In this document: positions 13,668-22,988 of the stretch, one piece after another
Layout of the letters: every line of letters starts with the position of its first letter
Numbering within the stretch: the first letter of the stretch is position 1
Assembly (NCBI GenBank): GCA_016185605.1
Contig: JACPNG010000016.1
Span: 1-37,173, forward strand
Direction of reading: 5' to 3'
From: Candidatus Woesearchaeota archaeon
Lineage (GTDB): Archaea > Nanobdellota > Nanobdellia > SCGC-AAA011-G17 > JACPNG01
Length of the DNA stretch: 37,173 bases
Translations under genes and position numbers: made by a program
Notes under the pieces: model-generated
The model's input: only the letters and a program-made list of their open reading frames with translations
Told to the model about the DNA's origin: nothing
Databases searched by the model: none

Positions 13668-14419
13668 AAATAATAGAACAATTATCAATGTGGGGAGTAT
13701 ACTTCAATCATTTATTTATGCATCCTTTACTGATAAGCATAATGATTTTCTCTTTCATTGCCTCAATATCTTTCTTTATTCTTTTTAGAAAAACAGATAA
13801 AATAAAGGCAAAAACCAATTATCTTTACGCACATATATTTTTCTTATTTCTTCCATTTATCTTCTCAGTCTTACTTTGGGAATGCATAATGCCAATTTTT
13901 ATGTGTACCCCAAAATTGATTATATACGGTTTGAGCGGAGGGTCTGCAATAGGTCTCTTAACGAGCTTTTTAGTAATTCCTTATGTTTATCCTTGGGCAA
14001 CTAATTCGCGAGTAATAAAAAATAAAGGTATGATTAATTTTCTAAAAAGACAAACCAAAAATCTAAAAATTAAAAAAACCAATTTATATTCAGTGGAAGA
14101 TATAGCACCAATAGCATATTCTATAACAAACACAAAACCAGCAATATTTTTATCAGTGGGGCTATGTGAACTTTTGAATAAAAAAGAACGAGAGGCAGTT
14201 TTATTACATGAATTATACCACATAAAAAATAATTCTTCCTTTTGGAAATTTTCCATGAGCAACATGAAAATGTTTTCTCCATTATCTTCATTTTCTTCTA
14301 TTAGAAAATCGCTTGAAAAAGAAGAAAAAGATGCTGATTTATTTGCTGTGAAAATTCAAGGCACAAAAATATTTTTGCATTCAGCCAAATATAAGGTAAA
14401 CAAATGGAATAAATTTTAA
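13664..14419 (+). CDS. M56/BlaR1-type membrane metallopeptidase
   Basis: 251 aa with three to four membrane helices (about 20-41, 52-72, 86-106) and a zinc protease site HELYH at 182-186, with EKDAD near 229 supplying the third ligand region. This is the layout of the BlaR1/MecR1 protease domain. The outer penicillin-binding sensor domain of BlaR1 is absent: the protein ends soon after the catalytic region, so sensing must use the membrane part or a partner. Coupled to the repressor gene by ATGA. Likely role: cleave or inactivate the repressor on an envelope signal. Confidence 0.75.
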   Translation: MKIIEQLSMWGVYFNHLFMHPLLISIMIFSFIASISFFILFRKTDKIKAKTNYLYAHIFFLFLPFIFSVLLWECIMPIFMCTPKLIIYGLSGGSAIGLLTSFLVIPYVYPWATNSRVIKNKGMINFLKRQTKNLKIKKTNLYSVEDIAPIAYSITNTKPAIFLSVGLCELLNKKEREAVLLHELYHIKNNSSFWKFSMSNMKMFSPLSSFSSIRKSLEKEEKDADLFAVKIQGTKIFLHSAKYKVNKWNKF

Positions 14420-14575
14420 GATTTCTCCTTTTTCATTTCTTATTTATTTCTGTTAAATTATAACTTAAAATCTAATTTTCTCTAAAATTTTTTAAAATCT
14501 GGCGAGAACCAAAGATAAAATCTTTTAAATAGAACCATTCTACCTATCAAATCAATTTACTTTCCTATCTACTTT

Positions 14576-15994
14576 TTACCTTTCTTTTGTGCTGAAGAAG
14601 CTAAGCTTGTTTGAGGCTACCTCAACTATTCTATTCTTTCTCTTATATCTTACTTTTGCTCTCGGCAATGATAATTTTCCAAGCAATTGCAGTTGCGACT
14701 CTATTTCATAGGATATTACCCTTTCTTCCCCCTCCAAAAACTCTGGAAGGCTCCATAATAACCTAACTCCCTTTGCTCCCCTCTGCATCTTGGCAGGAGC
14801 CAATGTTCCGAAATCATGCTTTGGCTTGATAAAGCTTGGGACTATATCAATAATCTCTACATCATTTAAGTTTCCTAATCTATTTTTTACATGCAATAAT
14901 ACTTTTATTTCTGATATTCCACCCCTGTCATCCTTTACTTTAAATACAGCCTTTCTTATTGTTACTCTTTTGCCGTATAAGTACCACATTATAGCCAGGA
15001 ACACCAAAAATGTAATAATGAATATGAACAAAGCCTTGTAATCTGTATTTGCTGTAACATTAAACTCCTCTCCTGGAGCAAGTTCAAAATTCCATTCTAC
15101 ATTATTATCCTGGATTTTATCAGGAATTTTATTATATGTTGTGAATAACCTCTTGAATTTGCCAATCTCAAGTATAAATGCCTCATTTACAACTAAATTG
15201 CCGTTGTTTGATTTTACCAAGTTTACTGTAGATGTCAAAAATCCAGCATCCTTTATTATTCTCTCATTTATGTTTGGGTTTTTTATGATTTCAAAGTCCT
15301 TTACAAATGATCCCTTTAATTTATTATCTTGGTTGGCTGTTATGATTAGGGTGTATTTTCCAGGCGTTGTGGTTGGATGAACATTAAATTCAACTATTTC
15401 AGTTGCCTCCTGATAGGGGAATAATTTTTTCAAGTTTAGAGTTTTCTTGAACAATTCGCTTTCAAGGTAAATATCAACATTATTGAGTATTACATTAATC
15501 CTGTTTTTAAATTCCACATTTAATTTTAATGTCCTTCCCGGAACAACCTTTCCCGGGACATTTGCCGTTATGAATATAACTTCTTCTGGAGAGACAACGC
15601 TTACTGTTAATGGATAATCTATTTTTAGATTCTCATTGCTTAATGATCTTATCCTTAGAAATGTCTTGTAATTTTTTCCAGGCTTCACATCATCCAGCAT
15701 TATTATATTAACTTTAATTTTTGCCTGGGAGCCAGCTGAGATTTTTACTTGATTATTACCAATCTCAACATTCCTAAAAATATCTGAAAATGGAGCAATG
15801 GCAAATTCATCAGGAGTTATTAAAAATGTATCAGCCACATTCTGGTTATTTCTTATTGTTAATTCAAAAACAGCTGTTCCTCCAGGATATATCTTATCTG
15901 TTAATACATTATCTGTCACAACTACTCTTTCTGCAGCAAATATACTGGGAATTATTAGCAATAAAACTATTAACAGAACAATACCTCTTTTCAT
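14576..15994 (-). CDS. Secreted NEW3/Ig-like surface protein with membrane anchor
   Basis: 472 aa. A signal peptide (MKRGIVLLIVLLLIIPSIFA) precedes two or three beta-sandwich domains with the NEW3-type pattern (YPGGTAVFELTIRNNQNVADTF, VVPGRTLKLNVEFKN, TTPGKYTLIITANQ). One membrane helix follows at about 321-341, then a cytoplasmic part with another strand-rich, CARDB-like region. The size and order resemble archaeal envelope proteins of COG1470 type. Monocistronic; exact role unknown. Confidence 0.75.
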   Translation of the reverse strand: MKRGIVLLIVLLLIIPSIFAAERVVVTDNVLTDKIYPGGTAVFELTIRNNQNVADTFLITPDEFAIAPFSDIFRNVEIGNNQVKISAGSQAKIKVNIIMLDDVKPGKNYKTFLRIRSLSNENLKIDYPLTVSVVSPEEVIFITANVPGKVVPGRTLKLNVEFKNRINVILNNVDIYLESELFKKTLNLKKLFPYQEATEIVEFNVHPTTTPGKYTLIITANQDNKLKGSFVKDFEIIKNPNINERIIKDAGFLTSTVNLVKSNNGNLVVNEAFILEIGKFKRLFTTYNKIPDKIQDNNVEWNFELAPGEEFNVTANTDYKALFIFIITFLVFLAIMWYLYGKRVTIRKAVFKVKDDRGGISEIKVLLHVKNRLGNLNDVEIIDIVPSFIKPKHDFGTLAPAKMQRGAKGVRLLWSLPEFLEGEERVISYEIESQLQLLGKLSLPRAKVRYKRKNRIVEVASNKLSFFSTKER

Positions 15995-16092
15995 ACCCTA
16001 TAAATAGCTTATAGTATATTTAAAGTTTTTGATATATTTCCTTATTATGGATTTTAGGCAATATTTATAAGTTTTTAGGGCTTGAATTTGAG

Positions 16093-16410
16093 ATGGGCAA
16101 TTATCAGTTTACTTATAAAATAGAAATCGATAATGAAGTACTGCCAGATGGAAGGGTTGAAATAAAATATGGTAAATATTGTGATGGCAGTGTTGTAGCA
16201 ACTACTAGTATTGATGCAAAAGTTTTTCTTCCTAGGATATTTATAGCAATGATGAAATATTCTGGAATGGGATTCAGAGGAATTTTTACAGATACTATAA
16301 ACACAGAAAAAAGATTAACATATAATGAAATAATCTCATTAGAAAGAATGGTTTTGGACAGATTTAAAATCCCGATAAAACTTTCTGAGATTAAATCCTT
16401 AAAATCCTAG
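16093..16410 (+). CDS. Hypothetical protein
   Basis: 105 aa with beta strands in the first half (YQFTYKIEIDNEVLPDGRVEIKYG) and helices in the second (FLPRIFIAMMKYSG, LTYNEIISLERMVLDRF). ATATTTATAAG lies about 30 bp before the ATG, which suggests a leaderless transcript. The 3' end overlaps the convergent Sua5 gene by 20 bp. I recognise no family. Confidence 0.6.
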   Translation: MGNYQFTYKIEIDNEVLPDGRVEIKYGKYCDGSVVATTSIDAKVFLPRIFIAMMKYSGMGFRGIFTDTINTEKRLTYNEIISLERMVLDRFKIPIKLSEIKSLKS

Positions 16411-16942
16411 CTATTTTATTCGTCAAGTCTATTATAATAGAAGGATTATTGGGCATTTCCCCATTGTCTATTATTATATCAACTCCCTTTAGGATGCTTT
16501 TTGGGATTTTTTTTATTTTTGTAATTGGCTCATTGCCTGTTTTATTTACTGAGGTTGTAATAAAAGGGACATTTGCTTTTTGTATTAACTGGGTAAAGGG
16601 ATGATTTGGAATTCTTACTCCCAATGTATCTAATCCTAAATTAACTTCGTAAGGAACAGCTCTTTTTTTCTGCTTTAATATGAATGTAAATGGTCCAGGA
16701 AGTCTTTGTATGTAATTTTTCTTGACATCAAAATTTTTATAGATCCAGTTTTTGTCATGCGCTATTACAGAAAATGGTTTTTCGCTTCCTTTCAATTTTC
16801 TTATTTTCTTTACAGAATTTTCCTCAAAAGCATTGCATCCCAATCCATATATAGTATCAGTGGGATAGACAAATATAGAGCCCATTATTATATGCTTTAT
16901 TATCTCTTTTTCCTTTATTTTATTAAATTCAATTATTTTCAT
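16391..16942 (-). CDS. sua5: Threonylcarbamoyl-AMP synthase (Sua5/YrdC/YciO family)
   Basis: Makes threonylcarbamoyl-AMP from Thr, bicarbonate and ATP, the first step of the t6A37 tRNA modification. 183 aa covers the YrdC domain only, without the C-terminal Sua5 domain. Hallmarks: GSIFVYPTDTIYGLGCNAF (21-39), KLKGSEKPFSV, LPGPFTFILK, LGVRIPNHPF and ITTSVNKTGNEP. It overlaps the 3' end of rad50 by 4 bp, so it is the last gene of the mre11-rad50-sua5 operon. Confidence 0.93.
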   Translation of the reverse strand: MKIIEFNKIKEKEIIKHIIMGSIFVYPTDTIYGLGCNAFEENSVKKIRKLKGSEKPFSVIAHDKNWIYKNFDVKKNYIQRLPGPFTFILKQKKRAVPYEVNLGLDTLGVRIPNHPFTQLIQKANVPFITTSVNKTGNEPITKIKKIPKSILKGVDIIIDNGEMPNNPSIIIDLTNKIARILRI

Positions 16943-18993
16943 TCTACATAGCTGATGTGATTTTCCTTTTTGAATCTTATAACATTATCCACAAAAGTCT
17001 CTATCTTAGGCTCGTGGCTCACTATTATAATCTGCTTTAGCTTAAGCTCTTTTAATACAACCCTTATTCTGTCCAACTGCTCATCTGAAAATCCATCTGT
17101 AGGCTCGTCTAATATAATTAAGTCATTTGTCTTTATGTTTGAGATTATGTTGTTTATGACTTGGTTAAGAGATAGTCTATAAGCTAAGGCGGCTGCTGTT
17201 TTTTCCCCCCCGCTTAGGTATAAATAGTCTATATCATGGTTATTCTGCTCGATTAACGGGCTGAAGTCATTGTTTAATTTTATCTTTATGTCCTCATTTT
17301 CCACTAATGTATAAAACCATCTCTGGAACATTGAATTAAAGTCAGAATATACCTTTAGCATGACATTATTCTCTATAATTTCTAAGGATTTTATGAAATA
17401 ATTCTCGAGCCACTCCTGGATTCCAGAAAGGTTTTCCATATCCTTTCTTTTTCTTTCTTTTTTTGATATTTCTTCTTTTAATCTATCTAAGTTATAGTCG
17501 AAATTCTTCTTTTCAACCTCAAAAGTGTTTTTTCTGATTTCAACTGCTTTTAGCTCATTTAATGATTTTTCAATTTCTTTTGCTTTTTCTTTATGGATAT
17601 TTTCTACGTTGATTAAATTTTCCAATTCCTTAAATAATATAATATTTCCTTGGTTTATTTTTCCTATATCTTCTTTAAGGTTTTTTTGCATTTCTTTTAT
17701 GGAATCTATCTCAGTCAGTTTATTAGAAATAGCGTCTAGTCTCAATTTGTTTATCTCATATTCCTTTTCTATTTCGTTTATGTCATCTAATTTAACTTTA
17801 TTTTCGTTTATTTTCGAGCCTGTCTCTTTTTCTTGGGCTTCCAGGTCTTTTAATTCCAGTCTAAGGTGAGATATTAAGCTACTTTCTTTGTTTGTTATCT
17901 CATTTTTATATTCTACATCTACATTCTGCCTGCATACAGGGCATGTGTTTAAATCAGAAATATCATCTATTATCTTATTGGAATTGTTTATTTTTATTCT
18001 TGCCTCATTTATTATGTTTCTTACATTATATAAATTGTCTTCTAATTGCCTTATATCTTCTTTTAGGTTAATCTTGTTCTTTTGGACTTCCTTTATATCA
18101 ATATTTATCTTTATGCTTTGATTTAACAATTCTATTTCATTTCCTATTCTCTTTGTTTTCTCATTGTTCTCATTTATCCTTACTAGATTGTCTTTTAGCC
18201 TTTGCTCATTAAGATCAATTCCTCTTCTAACATCATTTAATCTCTTGATGTTCTGCTCTATTTTCTCCAATTCCTGCTTCTTTGATTTTATATCATCATT
18301 GATGAAATCTATTTTTGGAGCCAGTTTTATTATCTCCTCATTAACTTCTCTGGATTTTTTCTCTATTATTTCAAACTCAATTAATTTTGAATTCAAATCC
18401 AAAGTATATCCTAAAAGTTCCTTCTTCTTTTCCTTCAATGAAGAGATGAATATTTTTGCATTGTCTTTTATATTCTTGTATCTGTCTATTCCAAAAACTT
18501 TTCTTAGTGTCTCTAATCTAAGTTCGTTGTCAGATAATAAAATCTGCTTCATCTCGTCTTGCGGGGTATAAACAGTATATCTAAACACTAAATCCTTTGA
18601 CCTTGTAATCATGTCTTTTGGATAGTTTAACAAATCCAGAATCGTCTGCTTTAATTCAACTGGAGATAATTCTTTTTTTACATTATCTATGATAATATAT
18701 CCAGAATCTTGGGTTATTGATTCATTTCCCTTCAATGTTCTTTTTATTATTATATTCTTATTGTCAATATTGAAATGTAATTCAACAGAGCCTTTATTAG
18801 CCCCATTTCTCAATAAGGATGCTCCAGATAAATTGCCTCTTCTCAATCCAAACAACGCAAAATCTATAGCCAATAACACAGAGGTTTTTCCAGAGCCTAT
18901 ATTTCCAGCTAATAATGTAGAGCCTTCTGGAAAATTAATTTCTTGTTTTACATAACTCCTTATATTCTCTAATCTAATTTTTTTAACTAACAT
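16939..18993 (-). CDS. rad50: DNA double-strand break repair ATPase Rad50, short form
   Basis: SMC-like ATPase that with Mre11 tethers and processes DNA ends. From ATG 18993 it has 684 aa. Walker A is GNIGSGKTS (30-38); the coiled coils are interrupted by the zinc hook CPVC at 351-354; the ABC signature is LSGGEKTAAALAYR around 593-606; Walker B is DLIILDEPTDG (D629, E630). The family usually has about 850-900 aa in archaea, so each coiled-coil arm is shortened. The longer frame starts at TTG 18999; the ATG two codons in gives the usual N-terminus MLVKKIRLENIRSY. It overlaps mre11 by 11 bp. Confidence 0.95.
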   Translation of the reverse strand: MLVKKIRLENIRSYVKQEINFPEGSTLLAGNIGSGKTSVLLAIDFALFGLRRGNLSGASLLRNGANKGSVELHFNIDNKNIIIKRTLKGNESITQDSGYIIIDNVKKELSPVELKQTILDLLNYPKDMITRSKDLVFRYTVYTPQDEMKQILLSDNELRLETLRKVFGIDRYKNIKDNAKIFISSLKEKKKELLGYTLDLNSKLIEFEIIEKKSREVNEEIIKLAPKIDFINDDIKSKKQELEKIEQNIKRLNDVRRGIDLNEQRLKDNLVRINENNEKTKRIGNEIELLNQSIKINIDIKEVQKNKINLKEDIRQLEDNLYNVRNIINEARIKINNSNKIIDDISDLNTCPVCRQNVDVEYKNEITNKESSLISHLRLELKDLEAQEKETGSKINENKVKLDDINEIEKEYEINKLRLDAISNKLTEIDSIKEMQKNLKEDIGKINQGNIILFKELENLINVENIHKEKAKEIEKSLNELKAVEIRKNTFEVEKKNFDYNLDRLKEEISKKERKRKDMENLSGIQEWLENYFIKSLEIIENNVMLKVYSDFNSMFQRWFYTLVENEDIKIKLNNDFSPLIEQNNHDIDYLYLSGGEKTAAALAYRLSLNQVINNIISNIKTNDLIILDEPTDGFSDEQLDRIRVVLKELKLKQIIIVSHEPKIETFVDNVIRFKKENHISYVE

Positions 18994-20191
18994 TTTCAAA
19001 CACTTCTTCTAATCTTAATGTCTTTATCAAATCCTTGACTATTCTATTTTCAAAGTCAGATTTATTTTCCCCTTCATCCTTTTCCCTGCTTAATATGTTC
19101 ATTAGGTTATTGCTTAAGCTTAATTCTTCTTTTTCTGTCAGATTTTTCAGATGAATATTATCTAAATTTTCTGTCAATATTCTGGATTCAATCTCTTCTA
19201 CTGTTCCTTCTATTTTTATTGTTTCAAACTCTTTTGATTCTAGTTTATTTGTATTTTTTAATATTGAATAGGCATTTGCTTTTGAGAATATTTCCCTGAA
19301 ATTTATATCAGAGGGTTTGCCGTTGTTTAATACTCCCTCTATCCTTATCAAAACTATTTTATCTTCTATTTCCTTTAATTTTTCCATTAACTCTTTTTCT
19401 ATTTCTATAGAGGATTTATCATTTGCATTTATGAAAAATGAGGTGACCTCTTTTAATTTTATTTTTTTATGCTCTATTTTATTGTTTGTTACATCTACTA
19501 TGAAAAATCCCCCTTGTTTTAACTCTTCTAATTCCTTGAAATTATTTGGGAATAACGGCCCAGGATATGCTATATTTCCATATCCCTCATGATTTTTATT
19601 ATAGATAAAATGAGGATGCCCCCCGGCATAGTAATTAAAGTTCTTTGGCAATAAGAACATTGAATATGCTTCTACATTTTCTAAATCTTTTGGCTTTAAC
19701 TCTTCTAATAACGCATGAAACATAAATATTTTATATCCAGATTCTTTTTCCAATGAACTTTTGTTTAACATTAAGTAATCCTGCTTCTCTAAACTATTTC
19801 TTCTTCCATACAATCCTGTAATTTTAACATTTGTCTTATCCATTGTAAATTCTAAGTTATTGTCTTTTAATTTCATCACATTTTCAATTAATCCAGCCTT
19901 TTCCAGAACATCTAACATAGTCTTTCCAGATACCGAGTAGTCGTGGCTTCCTGGAATTATGTAGACAGAAATATCATTGTCATGGGCTTCTTTTAGTATG
20001 GAAGCAACCTCTTTTATCAGTTCTATGTCCGGCAGAGATGTATTAAACAAGTCTCCTGCTATTAGGATAAAAGCTACATTCTCTTTTATGCATTGATAAA
20101 TAGCTTCCTTAAAATGCAGAATGCTTAATCTCTTTAATTCCGGCTCTCTCCAGCCGCCTACATGGCAGTCTGCTAGGTGTGCAAATTTCAT
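18983..20191 (-). CDS. mre11: DNA double-strand break repair nuclease Mre11
   Basis: Mn-dependent nuclease of the Mre11-Rad50 complex, 402 aa. Phosphoesterase motifs: LADCHVGG (D8, H10), AGDLFNTS (D47, N50), GSHDYSVSG (about 81-89; GSHD where many have GNHD) and YYAGGHPHFIY for the C-terminal metal His pair. The C-terminal half (from about 270) is the capping and Rad50-binding region. First gene of the mre11-rad50-sua5 operon, divergent from the lipoprotein gene. NurA and HerA, often linked in archaea, are not in the window. Confidence 0.95.
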   Translation of the reverse strand: MKFAHLADCHVGGWREPELKRLSILHFKEAIYQCIKENVAFILIAGDLFNTSLPDIELIKEVASILKEAHDNDISVYIIPGSHDYSVSGKTMLDVLEKAGLIENVMKLKDNNLEFTMDKTNVKITGLYGRRNSLEKQDYLMLNKSSLEKESGYKIFMFHALLEELKPKDLENVEAYSMFLLPKNFNYYAGGHPHFIYNKNHEGYGNIAYPGPLFPNNFKELEELKQGGFFIVDVTNNKIEHKKIKLKEVTSFFINANDKSSIEIEKELMEKLKEIEDKIVLIRIEGVLNNGKPSDINFREIFSKANAYSILKNTNKLESKEFETIKIEGTVEEIESRILTENLDNIHLKNLTEKEELSLSNNLMNILSREKDEGENKSDFENRIVKDLIKTLRLEEVFENVS

Positions 20192-20297
20192 ATTCTATGA
20201 AGAAGATATATTATTTATAACTATTAATGTAGTTTAATATTAGATTTAAAAAGAGAAATTTTATAAATAAGATATAAATAAACCAATTTAGATATGT

Positions 20298-20546
20298 ATG
20301 AAAAAGTTATTATTCTGCTTAATTCTTATTCTAGTATTTACAGCCGGATGTAAGCAAAGATATTTAGAAACAAACAATGCTTGGAAGACAGACAGTGTAA
20401 CACTAATGAGGATTCCTGAAACTGGAGATTATCAATGCTTTGGATGCGGAAGAACTATGTGCATAGATCCAATTCCGGGATTAGAAGACATTGAGGAAAC
20501 TCAAGAGTTGCATTGTGATGAAGACTTTAATGTTGTTAGAAAGTAA
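20298..20546 (+). CDS. Small lipoprotein-like Cys-rich protein
   Basis: 82 aa. A signal peptide with a lipobox-like end (LILVFTAGC, Cys18) is followed by a short mature part with CFGCGRTMC and a later Cys, a likely metal or disulfide cluster. TTTATAAATAAG about 35-45 bp upstream is a suitable promoter. Probably exported and lipid-anchored; function unknown. Confidence 0.65.
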   Translation: MKKLLFCLILILVFTAGCKQRYLETNNAWKTDSVTLMRIPETGDYQCFGCGRTMCIDPIPGLEDIEETQELHCDEDFNVVRK

Positions 20547-20654
20547 ATAGATAGTTTAGAATTGATATAGCTGATTTATATGATTGATATGGTTGAATAA
20601 TATATTTTTTACAATAATAAGGATTAAATATGATTTAGATGGGTTATTCTAGAT

Positions 20655-21218
20655 ATGGTAGAAAATATTGACTGGATAACAGTTGAAAGGCCTGGATATC
20701 TTGGAAAGAAAAGGGATGAAATAGAAAAATCGTGGGATAAGAAATATGGAGATGGTAATTGGAGATTAATGTACGAATGGAATCCTTTAATTATTCCAAG
20801 AAGAGAGGCTATCCAGATTTATGAGGATGCCTATTATGAATATTTTAAGAGATATCCTCAAGTGTTAGAATGGTTGGTAAAAACAGCATCTGATGTCTAT
20901 GATACAGCTATAACTAATGTTGAAGCTAAATTTGATTATGAAAAACAGGAAACTCCAAATAATCATATCCATGATGTTGCCTTAAGAAGGGCTGTTTTAA
21001 GAAATGGAAGGTGGTTTGAAGGAGATCATCTAATGCATGTCCGAGGTGAAAAGACAGAGGGTGCTAGAATAAGTCCTGGAGTAGTTTCATTTCATCTTCC
21101 GCATATGATAGTTAAAGGAGAGATAAAAGATTATGGCGGAAAGGGAATATGGTGGCATAATAATACAGTGGAAGATTTCTATCAGAGGAATAAATTATTA
21201 CAGGTTAGAAAGACTTAA
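20655..21218 (+). CDS. Hypothetical protein, cytoplasmic
   Basis: 187 aa without membrane segments. Recognisable stretches are WRLMYEWNPLIIPRREAIQIYEDAYYEYFK, then NNHIHDVALRRAVLRNGRWFEGDHLMHVRG, and a C-terminal WWHNNTVEDFYQRN. The His/Trp-rich middle could be an active site, but I recognise no family. Stable composition and length suggest a real conserved gene. Confidence 0.6.
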   Translation: MVENIDWITVERPGYLGKKRDEIEKSWDKKYGDGNWRLMYEWNPLIIPRREAIQIYEDAYYEYFKRYPQVLEWLVKTASDVYDTAITNVEAKFDYEKQETPNNHIHDVALRRAVLRNGRWFEGDHLMHVRGEKTEGARISPGVVSFHLPHMIVKGEIKDYGGKGIWWHNNTVEDFYQRNKLLQVRKT

Positions 21219-21269
21219 AAAGGATTAATTAAATAAAATAATATAAAAAGAGTTCTTGATAAGATAAAA

Positions 21270-22112
21270 ATGGCAATAACTATTCAAAATTATGAAACTG
21301 TTTTTCCAAATAGCGTATATGCTAGAAGTTTTGGTGAAGTATTATTTCAAGGGAAGAAAAATCATCGTAAATCTATGATTATGTGCAGCAGGGAAACAAT
21401 CCCGACTGCTGAGAATATAATAAACTATTTTGTGAGAGAAGCTGAAGATTCATTGAGAAATCCCAGCATGCCAAATCTAAAAGCTGAGACACAATTAAGA
21501 TTAGATTTTAGCACTAGTTTCAGAAGATTTCCTAAAGATTTAGTACAAATGATTGCAGAAAGGGATAAAGACTATATAGGTTTGTTAGAGAAAGTTACTC
21601 CAGCATTGAAATTAAAACCAAGTGAAAGTCCAAGACATATAAACATATGTTACGGAAATATTACTGAAAGTATGCTCGAAGAAGCTGTTGAAAAGGGCTA
21701 TGATGATGGATTTAGGTATCTAGAGAAAAGTTTAAAGAGTGACTTGTTAAAAGAGAATGGTTTGGGTGGTGTATGGAAATTAAGTATCAAACTTAATGGT
21801 GATAGATTATATCCATTAAACGAACTTAGGATTTTACTCAAGCATAAAACTTCAATTTCTAGTACAATTCAAGCTACTCCTAGACCATATCCTTCTGAAG
21901 CTGAGAGAGAAGAGATTATATTACCAATATTAAGATATTTATCCCATCCTAAAAAAATAAAAGAATTAAGAGATACAACAGATGACTTATTTGATTTTAC
22001 ATTGGACTTAACCATGGGCAGATTTGTTGACAATATTAATAATAGAATTATGGGATCAATGTTTTCCAGTTGGTTTAGGGGTGGAGAAGAAAAAAGACCA
22101 AGAACTGGTTAG
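21270..22112 (+). CDS. Hypothetical protein
   Basis: 280 aa, 51 bp after the previous gene and perhaps co-transcribed. Mixed alpha/beta with segments such as FGEVLFQGKKNHRKSMIMCSRETIP and ESPRHINICYGNITESMLEEA. Helices dominate the second half and it ends in a Gly/Arg-rich tail (SSWFRGGEEKRPRTG). No signal peptide or clear motif. Function unknown. Confidence 0.6.
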   Translation: MAITIQNYETVFPNSVYARSFGEVLFQGKKNHRKSMIMCSRETIPTAENIINYFVREAEDSLRNPSMPNLKAETQLRLDFSTSFRRFPKDLVQMIAERDKDYIGLLEKVTPALKLKPSESPRHINICYGNITESMLEEAVEKGYDDGFRYLEKSLKSDLLKENGLGGVWKLSIKLNGDRLYPLNELRILLKHKTSISSTIQATPRPYPSEAEREEIILPILRYLSHPKKIKELRDTTDDLFDFTLDLTMGRFVDNINNRIMGSMFSSWFRGGEEKRPRTG

Positions 22113-22158
22113 TAATTATAATTCTCGCACTGCTAAAAAGTCTTTCTAGAAAAGTCTA

Positions 22159-22365
22159 TTAAGATTTTGCTGATTCTATCGCCCATTCAACCTCTCTTTC
22201 TCTTTTTATTCTTGTGTCTATGGCCTTAATATGTTTATTTAATTCAGCTATTTCTTCTTTTAATACATCCATCTCATGCTGTACAATTTTCCTTTCTTCT
22301 AGATATTTTCCAATCTTTCCATTAAAATCAGTCTCTATATGTATCTTAGTTAACAAATCCAACAT
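22159..22365 (-). CDS. Short coiled-coil protein
   Basis: 68 aa, almost entirely a predicted coiled coil (heptad-like EEIAELNKHIKAIDTRIKRE). A good Shine-Dalgarno (GGAGG) lies just before the ATG. Function unknown; possibly an adaptor. Confidence 0.6.
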   Translation of the reverse strand: MLDLLTKIHIETDFNGKIGKYLEERKIVQHEMDVLKEEIAELNKHIKAIDTRIKREREVEWAIESAKS

Positions 22366-22414
22366 TTTAGCCTCCTTTTTTTCTTATATAATTAAAATAA
22401 GTATTTATAGATTA

Positions 22415-22921
22415 TTATAAGGATTTAAACATATTTTCGCAGTTAAAAGTAAAATTATTAACTAATTTCCAGATATCTCCGTTAACAATCAAAGGATTTG
22501 AGTTCTTGGCTAAGGGCTGGATTAAGACTATTAAAGCCACTAGAATTAATAAGAATATAATAATAAGCCATTTCTTATTGGCTGATTCTGGCCTAGCTAT
22601 TAAAAAAGCAATAGCTAATGTCAATGAAATAATAATTAGAAATAGTGAAAGTATGTTGTATTTTATCCCCCCGTAATAGATTTTGGCTTTAGATTCCTGG
22701 CTTAAACCATTAAATTTATCGCAATCTTCAGATGCAGCTGGATAAGTCAATCCATAAGGCCATTTAAGGTAATTAATCTTTATCTTAGAGTTTATATCTT
22801 CAGAAGTAAATTGGCTTTTATGCCCCAATTCATGAATATAAGCAAATAGATAAAACAAAGGTACTGATATTATAATCATAAATACAAAATAAATTATTAT
22901 TTGCTTGGGTAAATTGTTCAT
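22415..22921 (-). CDS. M50-like membrane metallopeptidase
   Basis: 168 aa with three to four membrane helices. HELGH at 30-34 follows the first helix, as in site-2 proteases, and a second hydrophobic region after YYGGIKYNILSLFL (about 82-95) recalls the motif around the third ligand of the family. It is smaller than typical M50 enzymes and lacks a clear NPDG, so activity is uncertain. The ATG lies 3 nt after a stop that seems to end a nuclease gene remnant. Confidence 0.55.
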   Translation of the reverse strand: MNNLPKQIIIYFVFMIIISVPLFYLFAYIHELGHKSQFTSEDINSKIKINYLKWPYGLTYPAASEDCDKFNGLSQESKAKIYYGGIKYNILSLFLIIISLTLAIAFLIARPESANKKWLIIIFLLILVALIVLIQPLAKNSNPLIVNGDIWKLVNNFTFNCENMFKSL

Positions 22922-22924
22922 TTA

Positions 22925-22957
22925 TTATACCTTCTTGCACCAATATATGGGCTTGGG
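22925..22957 (-). pseudogene. Possible 3' remnant of a PD-(D/E)XK nuclease gene
   Basis: The frame reads PKPIYWCKKV-stop. It resembles the nuclease end (CEWCEKI) and shares ATTATACCTTCT-C/T-GCACCA with the remnant at 23668-23703. Short, so support is modest. Confidence 0.3.
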
Positions 22958-22988
22958 AAAATAATGATAAAATTAATTTATAATTAAA

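Noticed and set aside
13664-14419. HtpX/M48 rather than M56 for the membrane protease
   Set aside because: HELYH and a later EKDAD would also fit M48, but coupling to a BlaI-type repressor favours M56. A profile search could still change this.
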